64,000 nt of DNA from Tigriopus japonicus (GCA_010645155.1 CM021321.1:8216390-8280389), one strand, 5' to 3'. Shown: positions 43,804-55,967, counted from the stretch's first letter. Numbers and translations: made by a program. The notes: generated from the letters alone by a model not told the origin.

Positions 43804-46800
43804 AGTTGAAGCCTGTAAGAAAAGATGAACTTACTCGTCAAAGCCTCAAACGTGAATTGATCTGAAAGCGGAAATGACCGCATATTACTCGTAATAACCG
43901 ACCTTGGAGCTTGGGTCAGAAATCGATATGCTTGTTTCTACCTGAAGCCCTTTCTCCTGAAATCACCTGTCCAAAATTAACCTTCCAAGATTTGGCAGTC
44001 ACTCAGCAATTGACGTGGAGTTATCATTTGCTTAACGATTTTTTTTTACAAAAATACACCATAACAATGTATAGATGAATTTTTCTCGTAGGGATAACTT
44101 GGAAAAACTTTTAAAGCAAATGGGTTTTCCACCTTATTAACTGTTTCATCCAGTCGTTTTTCTTTGAATTAGACCTCTAACAGTAACAATTTTACCGCAA
44201 GTGTTAATCTTATTATTTCTTGTCTATTGTGTGAACACAATGACCTGAATGGATGTTCAAAATTGTACGTGTAGCATTTCTCACTTCGTGCAACAACCGA
44301 AATATGAAGGTTTTCACGAAGAGGAAAGGACCCACATTAGGTTAAAAATGTCGGTGTAAGAATGAACACCAGCCTTTATAAAACTACTGTTAATCTCTTG
44401 TCGCACAAACAGGTGTATTTTAGAAATAGAAATTTCTTTCTAACCCCATTTGTATCTATACAAGAAAGGTCTCTGGTAACAATTTTAATTCTTTGTTTTG
44501 TCAATCATAAAATAATACGAGGGGTATACCAAAAAGAATCCAAACGACGTTAAACGAAAAACAATCAAGTTTACTACAACAGGACGGTTAACAACTGCAA
44601 TAATACGTAAACGCCCACCTATGTTTGCACTTGGGCGTGAAATAAGGTGATCGAGGTAAAGGTGAACGAAAATGTCATCCAACAAAGGTGAACAACGTCT
44701 GCCGTGGCGCATGTTTCAAAGTTTTAAAAATATGCAAGTAGACATTGCAAATAAATATCACAAAGCTACTCATTTAGACCATAATTTGACATAAAACTAA
44801 TGAGCTTGGTTATTTTGAGGCCTGTTTCAAGATGAATTTGAGCAGAAAGAAGGTTCTAGAGCCTTCTTTGTACAGTACATGCCCACGTATTTATGCGGGA
44901 GAAAAAAATCGGCAGAACAAAAATCATTGGCGTCAATTTCTAGGAAAAGCGCGTGATCGATAGCAAATATTGATTTGGCAAGAATTCTCTCTCGTAAAAG
45001 AGAAGGCAAATGAAGCCTCGGTTTGCTTAACACACTTGAAATTGTCATCAATCAAGATCAACAAAAGCCGAATAGCCGTTTGTACGAATGTGGTCATGTG
45101 TTTATCGTGCCAAACTTCCCTCTCGCCTAAGACTAAAATAAAAAAGAACGAACCTGGTTTTGATGATTGTCTCTAGAAAATTAAAAATGTCTGGCAAATG
45201 CGGGGAAGTTTGCGTGATGTCTCACTTGAACGCCGAATAGCAAACTAACCGATTGACTTTCAGAATGAAATAAAAATCAGGCTCAGGCTTGCTTGGTCTG
45301 GAAGTCTTCCTGCGTTCGACGACGACGTGGAATCCAGTCTTAAAGCAGCAGGCTAAAGTAAAGCTTGAACAAGACAAGGAAACAGAAGCCATGGTCGCCA
45401 AAACGCGCCTGCCTGGCCCTGCCTTCCTTGAGAACAACATGCATGATGCATTTGTAGTGACGGCGGCATTAGGGAGTGCCTAGAGATGGGTAAATTACTT
45501 TCACGCAAACTGGTGATGATCTTTTAATTAAAATTTATTTTAATTGCCGTATAATTAGATATCTTGGTTTTATTCCAGTTCATGCCAATAAGAATTGCAG
45601 GAAGGCTTTGTCTTCGTTAGAGTTGAAATATTTATGCTTTTTGCAAGTTTAAAGATTTTTCTGCAGTTTGAAAATGCTTTTATTTGCATTTTTGCGTTTG
45701 TAAAGGAAGTCACTTGTGAAATAAACCTTATGTAATCTATTGTGTAAAATTATAATTCAAAGACAAGCTGAAAGGTAAAACTGGAACAATGGTTAAATGT
45801 TTGATGATTCTTCGGCAATTAATTAAATAGTTACTTGCTCTTTGTTTTGCTATTTGACAAATTTTGATAGTAGGTCTTCCCTAGATTAACGGATCAATCG
45901 ATTAATCCATTCGAAGTGGCTTAATCCGTTTGGTCAGACGGATTAATGGAATAAAATCAAAAAAATCCTCTTTCCATTTTATCGGTATTTTAATCAATTT
46001 CCAAAATTTCTCCCACTAAAGCTTAAAAGCAAAGATTCCAAAAGACCTAGGGACCAAGCATAGGTCCATTCTTGAACAAAAAACATAAAAATAATACTTT
46101 TAGTGCTATAAATTCATGTTAAAGAATAGTGGGTTCTTCAATGGCCAAGGAGTGCAAAAAAAAAAATCAAATTGAAGTTTTCACGAGTCAACAAGAGTTT
46201 AGTTTATAATGTTTCTTTCTTGCTTTTTGCAGGACCATTCTTGAATCTCTTAATATGAAATTTAGTTTTGGAATGAGGAAAGTCTCTTATGAATCTTGAA
46301 GTCTTAAGTAAAATGACATTCAATATTTGTCTTTGTTGTCATTATGGATGTTTTGTATCAAATCTGGCAATGTAATTTGAATAATTTTACCTATGAGTCT
46401 GTTTCATTTCTTCTCATTCATTTTCTCTCTTCATGGTGCACAATGGGTTTGTATGTTAATATGTGCATTGTAAATGTATCATTAGTTTCTTGATTTATGT
46501 GTTTGGTTTCAAAACACTTATGTTAATTTTGCTTGAAATTTTGGCTTCAGTAGGTTACATTTATAAAAGTTTAGAGCAGATACTACTAGATTCATGCATT
46601 TTTTCAAGCCTGCAATAAAACCCAAGACTTTAAAAGTAGTATGTAAGCATCATATATGCTTTTAATCCTACCATTCGTCAATTTTTTTAACATAAATTTT
46701 GTTTTCATTAAAAAATTAAACAAACTCTGGCTTTTAAGGTTTATCAATCAATCTAAAATCAAGGCATTTATTCATCCATGGCCTTTTCCTCTTCACATTT

Positions 46801-46920
46801 AGACACCCAGTAACATATTTTGAAGGTAAAATAAAGCAATAGAATCTGTTTTAAAGTTTATAATCTTTGTACATTTTCAGTGCTATCTCCATCTTGATGG
46901 CTCTCATTTTACTGGTCATT
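43804..46920. other. 3.1-kb intergenic region, no supported gene
   Basis: Strongly AT-rich. At 44515-44540 a sequence ACGAGGGGTATACCAAAAAG resembles a mariner-type terminus, but no partner end or transposase was found. Open frames near 45.2-45.5 kb show no family resemblance. Confidence 0.3.
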
Positions 46921-46928
46921 ATGTACAT

Positions 46929-47153
46929 TAGGGGTGGGCAAACCCTGGCCTGTGGGCCAAATGTGGCCCCCAAGCTGATTTCCCGTGGCCCGCGAGAGTA
47001 TTATAGAATACAAAAGATTGATTATGCCTATGTAGGGTAGGTAGATTGTAGAATTTTACACTAGAAATTATTTGCCGTTTTGGATGGTGTGGCCTGCGAG
47101 CGCTAACGGTCAGGCCAATTTGGTCTACTGCTAAATAAGTTTGCACACCCCTG
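46929..47153. mobile_element. hAT-type MITE with TAGGGGTGGGCAAAC ends
   Basis: A 225-bp element. The left end is TAGGGGTGGGCAAAC and the right end, inverted, CAGGGGTGTGCAAAC. It is flanked by ATGTACAT (46921-46928) and AGGTACAT (47154-47161), an 8-bp duplication with one change. The interior has GGCC-rich blocks (TGTGGGCCAAATGTGGCCC), far more GC-rich than the surroundings. No coding capacity. Confidence 0.75.
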
Positions 47154-47161
47154 AGGTACAT

Positions 47162-48347
47162 CATCCAGTGTGTCACTGAAATTGATTGAGCCGTTATATT
47201 GTTCCATACTTAATAGTAGCTTAATGAAGCATTATGTGTTAGATGCATTGATAAATATTTAGTAATTGTTCATATTTATAATTCATATCATAGTTGATCT
47301 TAAAATTTCGTCAATTTACTCTGGCATCAACATTGCTTAAATACACTTTCAATGACCTTATTATCACTAAACCAAAAACCTTCGGTTTTCATTCAAAGCC
47401 CTAGTTGATAGGTCTTTGTTACCGGCTTTTTGAAAGGTAAGGAAGCAAAAGTTCGGTGAACTACGCATTCCTTCCTTCCGAAGTGTAACAATTTACGGCA
47501 AACAAGTAAAATTGGAGGTTTTATGTGTTAAAGCATTGCAATCAATCAAGCGTTTTCGAAATTCAAGCTTTTTCAATTTAGAGCTTATTTGTTCACACTA
47601 AACCTATCCTGCACCTCTTTTTCTGCTTTAGTTTTAACAGTGCGGTTTATATACTTTAAATCTTTTGCATTCCCAAAATCAAGGTATGTTGAACCTCTCA
47701 TTATTTCTCTCTCCAAGCACACTAACTTTGTTTTGAAATTGATTCAAACAAGTCTTGTTCATTTAAATTTTGCCCATTCTCTTCTCTATTGACATGAAGT
47801 AACCCATGATCATTTGGACGCCTTGCACTTGAAATGTTTTCTTTGGAAGAAATCAAAGTCCCGCGGTTGTTCCATGTACTCATATCATTAATTTCAAGTG
47901 AAGATTGATTTCATTACGGTTCAATCGATATCATTCTGCCCCACAAATACATGGTGGTAAATGATTTCATTTAGGTGTCAATGAGCAATGTTTCTCCCCA
48001 ATTCTAACCTTGCAAAGCACACCATTGCACAATGCAAAGCTTGGTGTAATGTTCTAGAAGATGGCAAGACTTTAGTTTGACTTCTACAAATAAATAATGG
48101 ATAAATTCCAGCTAAATTGCCGAATGAAACGTAGATGAAAAGTGATTCTTCTGAGAGGCAAAAGTCAACCAATGAATTCTAAGATTTGAGGAAATTATCA
48201 CTGGATGCAAGAAACGTGTTCAAGTTTTCCTCGTCGATAAACCATAACCCGTTTGAACAAATGGATTTTTTTCAGCAATCATGAAGGCTTTAATCGAGGC
48301 ATTTTCGATAATATGGAGAAAGATTAAATCGTATGTGTTCCAGAATT
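47162..48347. other. Non-coding, 3' flank of TAF10
   Basis: AT-rich; no gene or repeat recognised. Contains the expected 3' untranslated region of the minus-strand TAF10. Confidence 0.3.
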
Positions 48348-48755
48348 TTACATGTAATAGGGCGGTTTCTTGAGTGTGATGCCTTGATCACTCATGGCTT
48401 GAGCCAAATCATCGTTCGTTAAAACATACTTCCTATCCTTATTCTTCTTGTTAGTTTGTCCTGCCCCTCTCATTTTGCAATGTTGCAAAGCGTCATTCGC
48501 GATATCCGCCACAAACTTTTGGGCAGCAATGGACATGATCCGCACAATCCTTGGGTCGTCAGTTTGGAATCCGGACGAACTCAGGAAATGTTGGGCCACT
48601 GCATCGGGAATGGTAGGAGTATAATCTTCAAGTTGAGACACAAGATCCGCAATTGGAGGCCCGGCTATTGAGGGTAAACTTGATGAATCTGAACCGTAAC
48701 CCCCATTGGCCATCATTCCGTTTGTAGGTCGTCCATTCTGAGAATTCGAGGACAT
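48348..48755 (-). CDS. Taf10: Transcription initiation factor TFIID subunit 10 (TAF10)
   Basis: Subunit of TFIID and SAGA; its histone fold pairs with TAF3, TAF8 or SPT7L. Single coding exon of 135 residues. A Ser/Asn/Gly-rich N-terminus is followed by the conserved domain: LVSQLEDYTPTIPDAVAQHF, FQTDDPRIVRIMSIAAQKF, VADIANDALQHCKMRG and YVLTNDDLAQAMSDQGITLK, ending PPYYM. The start chosen is the ATG at 48755 (MSSNSQNGRP), nine bases after a strong acceptor. An in-frame ATT-type extension upstream lies in the supposed intron. It sits 111 bp downstream of the phosphomannomutase stop on the same strand. Confidence 0.93.
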   Translation of the reverse strand: MSSNSQNGRPTNGMMANGGYGSDSSSLPSIAGPPIADLVSQLEDYTPTIPDAVAQHFLSSSGFQTDDPRIVRIMSIAAQKFVADIANDALQHCKMRGAGQTNKKNKDRKYVLTNDDLAQAMSDQGITLKKPPYYM

Positions 48756-48766
48756 GATATTGATCT
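48756..48766 (-). promoter_or_regulatory. Splice acceptor just before the TAF10 ATG
   Basis: gtgcttgttttccag followed by nine bases and the ATG. Only 111 bp separate this ATG from the upstream gene's stop, with no visible 5' exon and no AATAAA, a layout expected for a downstream gene resolved by trans-splicing. Confidence 0.45.
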
Positions 48767-48866
48767 GGAAAACAAGCACACTTATAATCAAACGAACACC
48801 TGAACCTGGATTGGTTTGGAAGGGTATAATTCATCTTTAACAACGGTATATCAGATTGCACCAACA

Positions 48867-49607
48867 TCAAAGGTTAAAAAGGGTCTTGAGCCGAGCTACA
48901 GTATCTTCTGGGCTGGTCACAGTGTGTCCTTGGGTTCGAGAATCTTCAAAGATCTCGTGATCATTGCCTCCAGGAGCGGTGCGATCTCCAAAGAAATGAA
49001 TTTCTTTGAAACCATCAATAAATTTCAAACAATATCGCTTGTCCCAGCCAATGGGAAAGGCATCAATCGAGATTTGTCCGCCGATAGCGAATTGTAGTCC
49101 CAAATCCGGAAAGGCTTTCATCAAGGCTTCCTTCATTTGTTGGCGAATATTGTGTTTGGCATCATATTCGGCAAAGGCCAGCCTTTCTTCATAAGAACAA
49201 CTTCTTCCCACGGGACACACGTTGATCATCCCATTTCTGAACTCAACGAAATTGCCTCTTTTGCACGGTAATTCCAGCTCAGACATGTAGCGTAAGCAAA
49301 AATTTATAAACTTTTGCAACTTGTCATCACCAATGAATGCCGAAATGCTTTGTTTCTCCACAAATTGGCCATTTTGATACGCCACCAATCCGTTTTCGGC
49401 GAAAACGAAATCAAATTTGTGTATCACATCTGAGCCGCCCATTTGTTCGGCAATCTTAGGCAGATCTGAGCCGCCCACCAAACCCACAGTGGCCACGGGT
49501 TTGAGCTGATTTTGCAAGAACTCTGACACATGAGGGCGTATCACTTGACGATGGGGTGTGAGGGTGCCATCCACATCAAAGAGAACTAAGACATCATCTC
49601 TGGTCAT
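48867..49607 (-). CDS. Pmm2: Phosphomannomutase
   Basis: Converts mannose-6-phosphate to mannose-1-phosphate for GDP-mannose and protein glycosylation in the cytosol. 246 residues in one exon, the usual length. HAD-type core: FDVDGTLT at 10-17 with the nucleophile Asp and the second catalytic Asp, GLVGGSDLPKIAEQMG, FVFAENGLVAY, the cap region with FVEFRNGMINVCPVGRSC, then GGQISIDAFPIGWDKRYCL and FFGDRTAPGGNDHEIF, which hold the sugar-binding and magnesium residues. All are intact. The ATG at 49607 follows a ctcttatttcacag acceptor by 10 bases. Confidence 0.96.
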   Translation of the reverse strand: MTRDDVLVLFDVDGTLTPHRQVIRPHVSEFLQNQLKPVATVGLVGGSDLPKIAEQMGGSDVIHKFDFVFAENGLVAYQNGQFVEKQSISAFIGDDKLQKFINFCLRYMSELELPCKRGNFVEFRNGMINVCPVGRSCSYEERLAFAEYDAKHNIRQQMKEALMKAFPDLGLQFAIGGQISIDAFPIGWDKRYCLKFIDGFKEIHFFGDRTAPGGNDHEIFEDSRTQGHTVTSPEDTVARLKTLFNL

Positions 49608-50252
49608 GATTAATCGACTGTGAAATAAGAGTAGAAGAAGGACTTTTCAACGACCTACAAAATGGGCGCACTGGTGTTACTGCCAGTTGGAAGTGGCAAA
49701 TGCCACATGGGTAAAACATAAATTGCATTGTAAACACATATGTTAATGTTGGATCAGCACTTCTCGAAGTTTAAACTTTTAATTTAGAAGTTTTTTCACT
49801 AAATGGTTTATTTACGACTAATACCTGAGGTTGGCTATGAGACTTTGAGGATTGATTCGCATCAATTTAATTATTTGGCATGAGTATATCTTTGGTATTG
49901 GAAATTCTAGTGGTTTAGTTCAATAACAAACATTGTCAGCTGTTTATTGCTGATGTTGGCGTCTTTGCCATTTAGGGTGACGAAACCGAATACTGTAGCA
50001 AAGAAATGATGTTATTTGAATGCGGAACGAATGGATCGTGAAGGCATATTTTATATCATTACGAAAATTCAAACTCAATGAGCTCTGAGATCGATACTAG
50101 TGACGTGGAAGCATGGTATTTTAATCGAACGTTCATTCAAGATTCCGTTTGAGTCTGCCCAAACGGCCGGAGTTATTTTTTGTTGCTGACAACAAATCTA
50201 TGAGCGTTACACAGCTTAAAAATCTACGAATATAGGAGCGGACGTACAAAAA

Positions 50253-50292
50253 CAAACCCAAGTCGCTGGCAAAGTCAATCAGGGTTGCAAAA
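50253..50292 (+). repeat. Left half of an inverted pair (partner 51722-51764)
   Basis: Shares GGCAAAGTCAATCAGGGTTGC exactly, and the flanking CAAACnCAAGT, with the inverse of 51722-51764. The halves are about 1.43 kb apart. The shared core contains CAGGGTTGC, like the tip of the 7.0-8.3 kb element, but no target duplication is evident. Confidence 0.5.
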
Positions 50293-51721
50293 GTGTGTTA
50301 CACACACGGCAGTTAGAAGAAACATATTTCTTTAAGAAATCATATTGTGATAATATTTCTGTTTTATTCATTCAATAATTAGACAAGTTCTCGCCATAAT
50401 GTTCATTGTATGCAGATAAGAACTAAATCTATTTCAATTCCTAACCCATGCTTGCTTGCACTTGGCAACATGATGTATCTACAAATGGTAAATGAGTTGT
50501 GATGTCATGGGGAGCTATATTGGGTCCTTTAACGAGAAGCTGACTGGGAGGTCACAGTACACAAGACTGGGAGGTCACCATAGAAATACAGCTCCAAAAA
50601 TTGCACCCTGCCACAAACGTTTGATATATTTTTGAACTTCTCAATGTATATTGAACACGTAAGAACAGAAATTTTCTGTATTAAAGCTCAAAGGTTGCAC
50701 GTGTTTTCCATTTCACCGGTTGCACTTAAAGATCTCTATACCTGGTATGGTAGTCTTGCAAGTTTGGAAGTGTTTTAGTGTGGACATGCCCAGGAGGAGC
50801 CCGTTGATTTAAGGCTTGCTTGGGCAGCCAGCCGGCTGTCTACTTGTACTTTGGCAGAATTCTTAACAGCTGTTCAACTGATTTTTTTGGTGCGTTGTTG
50901 CCTGCCTCACACTCACTTACGCGACACTTTTAGTACAATGCGCCCTCTGGTGAAATGTAATGGTAAACCTGAGTTTGTTGACTCCCTGGGACGTGCCCCT
51001 CTTTTTAGGGGATTTTACTTTTTCAAATTGTTATAAGAATAGAAGCATACATCAAGTTATTGATTGCAGGCCAATAAAAAATATCTCTGTGGTTTTGTGA
51101 ATTATTAGATGTTCAGATAAATATATTCAATCTGGTTTCATTTATTATCTCCATTTCATATATCTGGGAGAAATGCCAAAGCAAGTTTTAAGTTGTTTGC
51201 TTAAAACTTAAAGTCTCTTATAAGGCAAATTTATAGTTAAAACTATGAGAAATTCAGAGAAATTAAATAGGATATCAAAAACTTCCATAAAACATAACAT
51301 TTTAAGAATTTATATCACCCTTAGCAAATCAAATTCTTAAACATGTGCATATACCAAAGATAATATAATTAGTGATGGGATTCAAGTACTTGGATCAAGC
51401 CTTCCATGGGAGGCTGCAAACTGGAGTCACTGTTTTACTTATTTGTGAAATGGTATTTCCTTCTTCAAACACTGCTAAAAATCTTGTATTGTGCTCACAT
51501 CGGATTACACAATGGGCTCAGTTTGGAGACTCCCTTGTTCCTTTTGCAGGAAGATTCTCTTGCCAGGAGGCACATTGCAAAGGCATTATTTCGTCTCAAA
51601 TACATCAGATCCATAAAGCACCATCTGTCTTTCAATGGCCCCTAACACAATCAATGGGCCATCACTAAAGATAATCATTTAAAGAACATTGCGGCGATGG
51701 TAATGGCATGTGTCTAGCATG

Positions 51722-51764
51722 TTTTTGCAACCCTGATTGACTTTGCCCTCCACTTGAGTTTGTT
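51722..51764 (-). repeat. Right half of an inverted pair (partner 50253-50292)
   Basis: Inverse of the left half, reading TTTTTGCAACCCTGATTGAC outward. The two may be the ends of a decayed transposon whose interior keeps no coding sequence. Confidence 0.5.
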
Positions 51765-53240
51765 CTAGTGATGGGGGGCAAACAAGGAATTGGGCAAGCT
51801 GTACTGGCACAGTACTTGGGCTTGCCAAAGCTTGGCATAGCTTGGGTGTCTGTACAAGTACTTTTCCTAGCTAATAAGTTTGCCAAATGTGCTATGAACA
51901 AAGAATAAACTTGCCATCCGAATTTCACTAAACCAGGCTGATCCAGCTAAATAGGGCCCATATTTGAAAGGATGTATTTTTAAGAAAATTGCACACTTCA
52001 ATTCTCTCACATGGGGAAATGCAAACAATTTCGAGGATACTTAAAAAGGTTTGGCATCTTACTTTTTCATGCCGACAACTCTGAGTAAACGAGCTTGTTC
52101 TGGAAGTGTGACTTCTAAATCTTGGTCTTAATTAGCCTCAAAAGTAAAGTGCATTCATGTGTGGCCTAGAAACGAAACTAAAAAAAACATGGTTTTGCAA
52201 ATGCTATCCAAATTAAAATATTTTTTGTATCACTTCCACTGTTTATTGCTGAATTATTAAGGTCAATAGATCATTGAAAATGCAACTTGACATTTTTTTC
52301 TTCTAAGTCACATTGCAAGTATCTTAACTCTTCTAAGAGCAACTGCCGGTAACTGCATCTTCCAATGTTCCTTGAGCTTGCCAAGTGTATTGGTGTATTG
52401 CCCAAGTAATGTTTGTCAACAACTTGTGCTTGGGTATTCATGCAGAATGCAGTGAAGAACAGATCACTCTCATGGAGCACTGTATTCTTCGCTTTGATGG
52501 TGTTGTTTGGTACTTATAATCTGAAACCATTGGTATTTCAGGATAAGTTGAATAGGGTTGATAATGAGTGGTGAACGTGATTTACCCAAGAGTGGGTTGC
52601 ATTTAATTATCTCTAAGAGACAGAAACACGAACTAGAATGATGTCTAGACAATTTGTTCACTGATTTAGTATAAAATATTGAATATTGAGTCCATAACAC
52701 TTCCCTATCGTTCACTCCAGAGGGCCTCATTGGGCTCTCAAAAACAACAACAAACAGCTGTCTTCGCATCCTCTTCTGTAAGTATATCCATGCTCCTACC
52801 GCTCCTACGTACGTGGATTTTGAAGCTCTGTAACGTTCATACAGCAAATCAGCCTGGGACCCTGGGGTTCACAAAGAAAAATAAACAGCTGAGGACCACT
52901 GCATTTCTGGATGTGATACCTTAACTTAGCTTTTTGGCAACTTTCATCTTGTTTTGTATTTCTTAGCTGAATTGTTTGTTCAAAAGAGTCCACAATATCC
53001 TGGTGTCTTTTTTCATCCATCAACCCCCACAAATCAATGTCACGATTGTGTACCACTGAGTTTACGAGGGTTAAGAGTTTGAATCTAACGTTTTAGTTGG
53101 TGATGGACTAAAAGAAGGCATTTTTAGGTTTCAGTCACGCCAATCAAAATTAAAAGCACATAAGAATGAAGTTTCGGAAGGAAAGTCAAAGTTTGTCTAC
53201 TCTTTAGCCTAACAGAACGCCACATATTATAGGATTCAAG

Positions 53241-53855
53241 CAGAGTTGGGTCAATTACTTGGTCGAAAAATGTAATTAGTTACAATTACATCATCCGAAA
53301 ATGTAATTGACTTCAATAGCAATTACATGTCAATTACAAATCTTTCATCTCTTTCACCCTTTTGCCTTTTCACAACGATGAAAAATAAAAAGATCTGCCA
53401 TTTTTAAGTAGCAATGCACCAACTAGCAACTTATAATGCCTGAAAGGTTAATATAAAAGAGTGATTTACAAAAACCAAAAGCTTATGTCTGCCCTTGGTT
53501 GTGAAAAGCCCTATCTCCTTACACAAAAACCATGGTCAAAAGCTTTCGTAGTTTAAAAGTACTTAAACATCAAAGCATGGGTGTGTTTTGTAACAAAAGC
53601 TACCCCAAAGCTATCACATGGACCGCAATTTGATGACAAAATAATTGTTTTGCCAGTAAAAACTGTTAAATTGGTTTTTTAGTCCAAGATTTTGAAAAGT
53701 AATTGGTAATTTGTAATTGAAAATTCGTCAATTACATGGCCAAAAATGTAATTAATCACAAATACAATTACTTGGCCTAAAATGTAATTTATTACTATTA
53801 CATGTAATTGTAATTGAAATTACGTAATTGTATTTGAAATTACTCCCCATCCTTG
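53241..53855. mobile_element. hAT-type MITE rich in GTAATTAC motifs
   Basis: A 615-bp element beginning CAGAGTTGGGTCAATTACTT and ending GTAATTTCAAATAC-like AATTACTCCCCATCCTTG. Flanks are GATTCAAG (53233-53240) and TATTCAAG (53856-53863), an 8-bp duplication with one change. Both ends carry dense TGTAATTG / CAATTACA motifs typical of a very widespread animal hAT MITE type. Confidence 0.75.
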
Positions 53856-54023
53856 TATTCAAGTAAGGGCCACATGTAATTGTTCACATCCTCTAAAAAC
53901 AAATTGATCCAGAGTTTCAGCCCTCTTAAACACTTTAAACAAAGATCCTACCCATTCTTAGTTCACCCTGATCTTGGTCATTCAGCCTTAACAAAATTCC
54001 CGTATCACCAACGTGACGTCAAT

Positions 54024-54446
54024 ATGTCAGGTGATACCACGCCCATTGAGGACGATAACCGCATCCCCATGGCTGACGAGCTTGATGAAGACGAGGACGA
54101 CGAAGCCTTGACCGAGGCAACCTCCGAATCCATACCCACTTTGGCACATTCTCATGGTCCGGATTCCTTGACCTCGATCAACATCTTGGAAGGCGATGAT
54201 TTGAGCCATGAAGAGCAAGAAGAGAAAGCCCGCTTAATCGCACAAGTCCTGGAGCTCCAAAATACCTTGGACGATCTGAGCTCTCGAGTTGATAATGTTA
54301 AGGAAGAGAATCTTAGACTCCGATCTGAGAATCAGGTTTTGGGACAGTACATTGAGAATCTGATGGCCGCTTCTAGCGTGTTCCAACCCGCCAACGGCGA
54401 TCCTGGAGCCACTGCTCATCCCATGAGATCGAGTAAAAAGAAGTGA
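54024..54446 (+). CDS. SCOC: Short coiled-coil protein SCOC
   Basis: Golgi-associated coiled-coil protein that binds Arl GTPases and takes part in autophagy control. 140 residues. An acidic N-terminal region ([14 protein letters not shown]) precedes the conserved SCOC domain: [38 protein letters not shown] and [17 protein letters not shown], with the heptad pattern visible and an Asn in the core as in the family. The start chosen is the ATG at 54024 ([10 protein letters not shown]). An in-frame upstream extension to 53880 overlaps the end of the MITE flank and is unlikely. The 3' untranslated region runs into RAD52-derived sequence. Confidence 0.9.
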   Translation: MSGDTTPIEDDNRIPMADELDEDEDDEALTEATSESIPTLAHSHGPDSLTSINILEGDDLSHEEQEEKARLIAQVLELQNTLDDLSSRVDNVKEENLRLRSENQVLGQYIENLMAASSVFQPANGDPGATAHPMRSSKKK

Positions 54447-54489
54447 ACCATCCATGATAATCGTGTTTCCCTTGCCATTACCCCGGTTT

Positions 54490-55420
54490 GGTTTTGGTTT
54501 CAGTATTCAGTAATGCAGTCCTTGTGTGTTTTTTCTGCATAATTTGGCTTTAATGTTGAATGCATGATACGTAATATGTACAAATATGCGTAAACTTAGT
54601 CATCAATCGATTTCCCTACAAGTCCATCCAATTTGTTTAAAATCAGAAATAGAGAAAATGGTCGTGTTCTCATTCGTAATTGTAAGTTTTAGCCTACGGA
54701 GTTGCGGCTTGGTCCTAAGAGATTTGATCACCTTTGCAATTGGGGTTCTTGGCAGGCAAGCAGTTGTAGCGTAGGGGGTTAAGCATTCGCCAACTACCCG
54801 CCATATCCCTAAATCGAATCTTGCCGACCCCTAATGACCTGTGGTATTAAGTTACATGCAGTAGTCACGGCTTTTAACAGCTTAAATGGGCGAACCTGCG
54901 GTCGTTCCCGAGGGTGAGGTAAAAATTACTGCTTGTTCAGTGGAGCGGCAATATTCCCACAGTGCGGACAACCTCCATCACATCGCAGCTACGAAGATGC
55001 GTTCTGACTCCAGCAAAAACAAACATAGCTTGGGGTTCTTGACTAGAAGTACGGTTAATCGGATTTTCTTCAAGTCCGGTTGCCTTTTTGTTCTCAAAAT
55101 ATCAATGGATTCATATTTAACGGGCCACCCCGTATCAAAATAAAGATCGAATGAAACGGAAACTACATCGAAATTATCTACACCTTAAAATCCTACACCT
55201 ACCTAATTAGTATTTGCCGGTAAAACTTAGCAAAGAGGTTGACAGGACGATCGAGCTTTGAGAATTTCGATGTAGTTTCCATTTCATTTGGTTTCCATTT
55301 TGCGGGATTTCCACTTTGCGGGTTGCGGCATTATGGCTGATTTCCTGTCACTTTGATGTAATCTTTGTCGTTTAAGCAATTTCGCAAAGCTCTTGCGGGT
55401 TTTTCTGAGCCCATCTTAGA
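54490..55420 (-). pseudogene. Broken partial duplicate of the RAD52 3' half
   Basis: Three blocks match the intact RAD52 locus in the same order and orientation. 54540-54690 matches its 3' flank at 56870-57000, including AAATAGAGAAAATGGTCGTG. 55035-55133 matches coding sequence at 57495-57580, including TTGTTCTCAAAATATCA. 55325-55415 matches 57583-57675, including TAATCTTTGTCGTT. About 480 bp of C-terminal coding sequence is missing. About 330 bp with a SINE-like segment and about 190 bp with inverted ends around GGAAACTACATCGAAATT are inserted. No frame stays open. Confidence 0.7.
54755..54830 (+). repeat. tRNA-derived SINE-like segment
   Basis: TTGTAGCGTAGGGGGTTAAG fits a pol III A box and AAATCGAATCTTGCC, about 45 bases later, fits a B box. 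The arms do not pair as a functional tRNA, so this is tRNA-derived rather than a tRNA gene. It sits in the gap between RAD52 duplicate blocks. Confidence 0.4.
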
Positions 55421-55636
55421 TGGTAATTTTCTGAACAAGTATGATTCAATGGTACTTTTTTGTTTCCATCGGCAATTTTAATATACTGTACATTGGAACC
55501 TAAATTTAAAACCCTGAGACAAATCTTGAATGATTGTGCCAAACAGCTTTGAATAGAAAAATGCCGTGTTTGGAATTTAGTGCCAACTTATGTGACAAAA
55601 AGGCTCGTAAGTAGTCGTAAGTGTTTCCCCAAATAC

Positions 55637-55959
55637 TAAAGATGGACCGAAAGCGCTTTCGGCCGTAATTTCGGTTTCGGTTTCGGTTATGCCTACCGAA
55701 ACCGAAAGCAGACATGCACTATAAAGGACAGAGTTTCACAACAAAATCGAAAAATTTTTCGTCCAAAAACCACTGAAACTCAAGTTTCTCGATTTTTCAA
55801 AATCTGCGACCTACCCAACATCGAACACATGAGCAATTTAATTTTTAAGGTGGATTTTGCATTTAAACAATTTTGCAGTCAGCTGCTTTCGGTTTTGGTT
55901 AAGCCCTCTTTCGGCCGAAACTTTCGGTTTCGGTTATGAGCCCTTTCGGTCCATCACCA
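55637..55959. mobile_element. hAT-type MITE with GATGGACCGAAAG ends
   Basis: A 323-bp element with ends TAAAGATGGACCGAAAG and, inverted, TGGTGATGGACCGAAAG, flanked by the identical 8-bp duplication CCAAATAC (55629-55636 and 55960-55967). Subterminal TTTCGGTTTCGG repeats occur on both sides. A degraded relative is nested at about 7669-7862. Confidence 0.85.
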
Positions 55960-55967
55960 CCAAATAC

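Larger units (their letters stand above)
49608..53232. other. 3.6-kb intergenic region with repeat remnants
   Basis: No supported gene. It contains the inverted pair at 50253-50292 and 51722-51764, and several CAAGTACTTGG-type segments around 51.37 and 51.8 kb that suggest decayed DNA transposons. Confidence 0.3.

Noticed and set aside
44485..44712. Possible second mariner transposase remnant beside an ACGAGGGGTATACC end
   Set aside because: The 75-codon frame shows no catalytic motif and no matching second end was found.
54755..54830. Possible tRNA gene
   Set aside because: A and B boxes are present, but the acceptor and anticodon stems do not pair, so it is listed as SINE-like.
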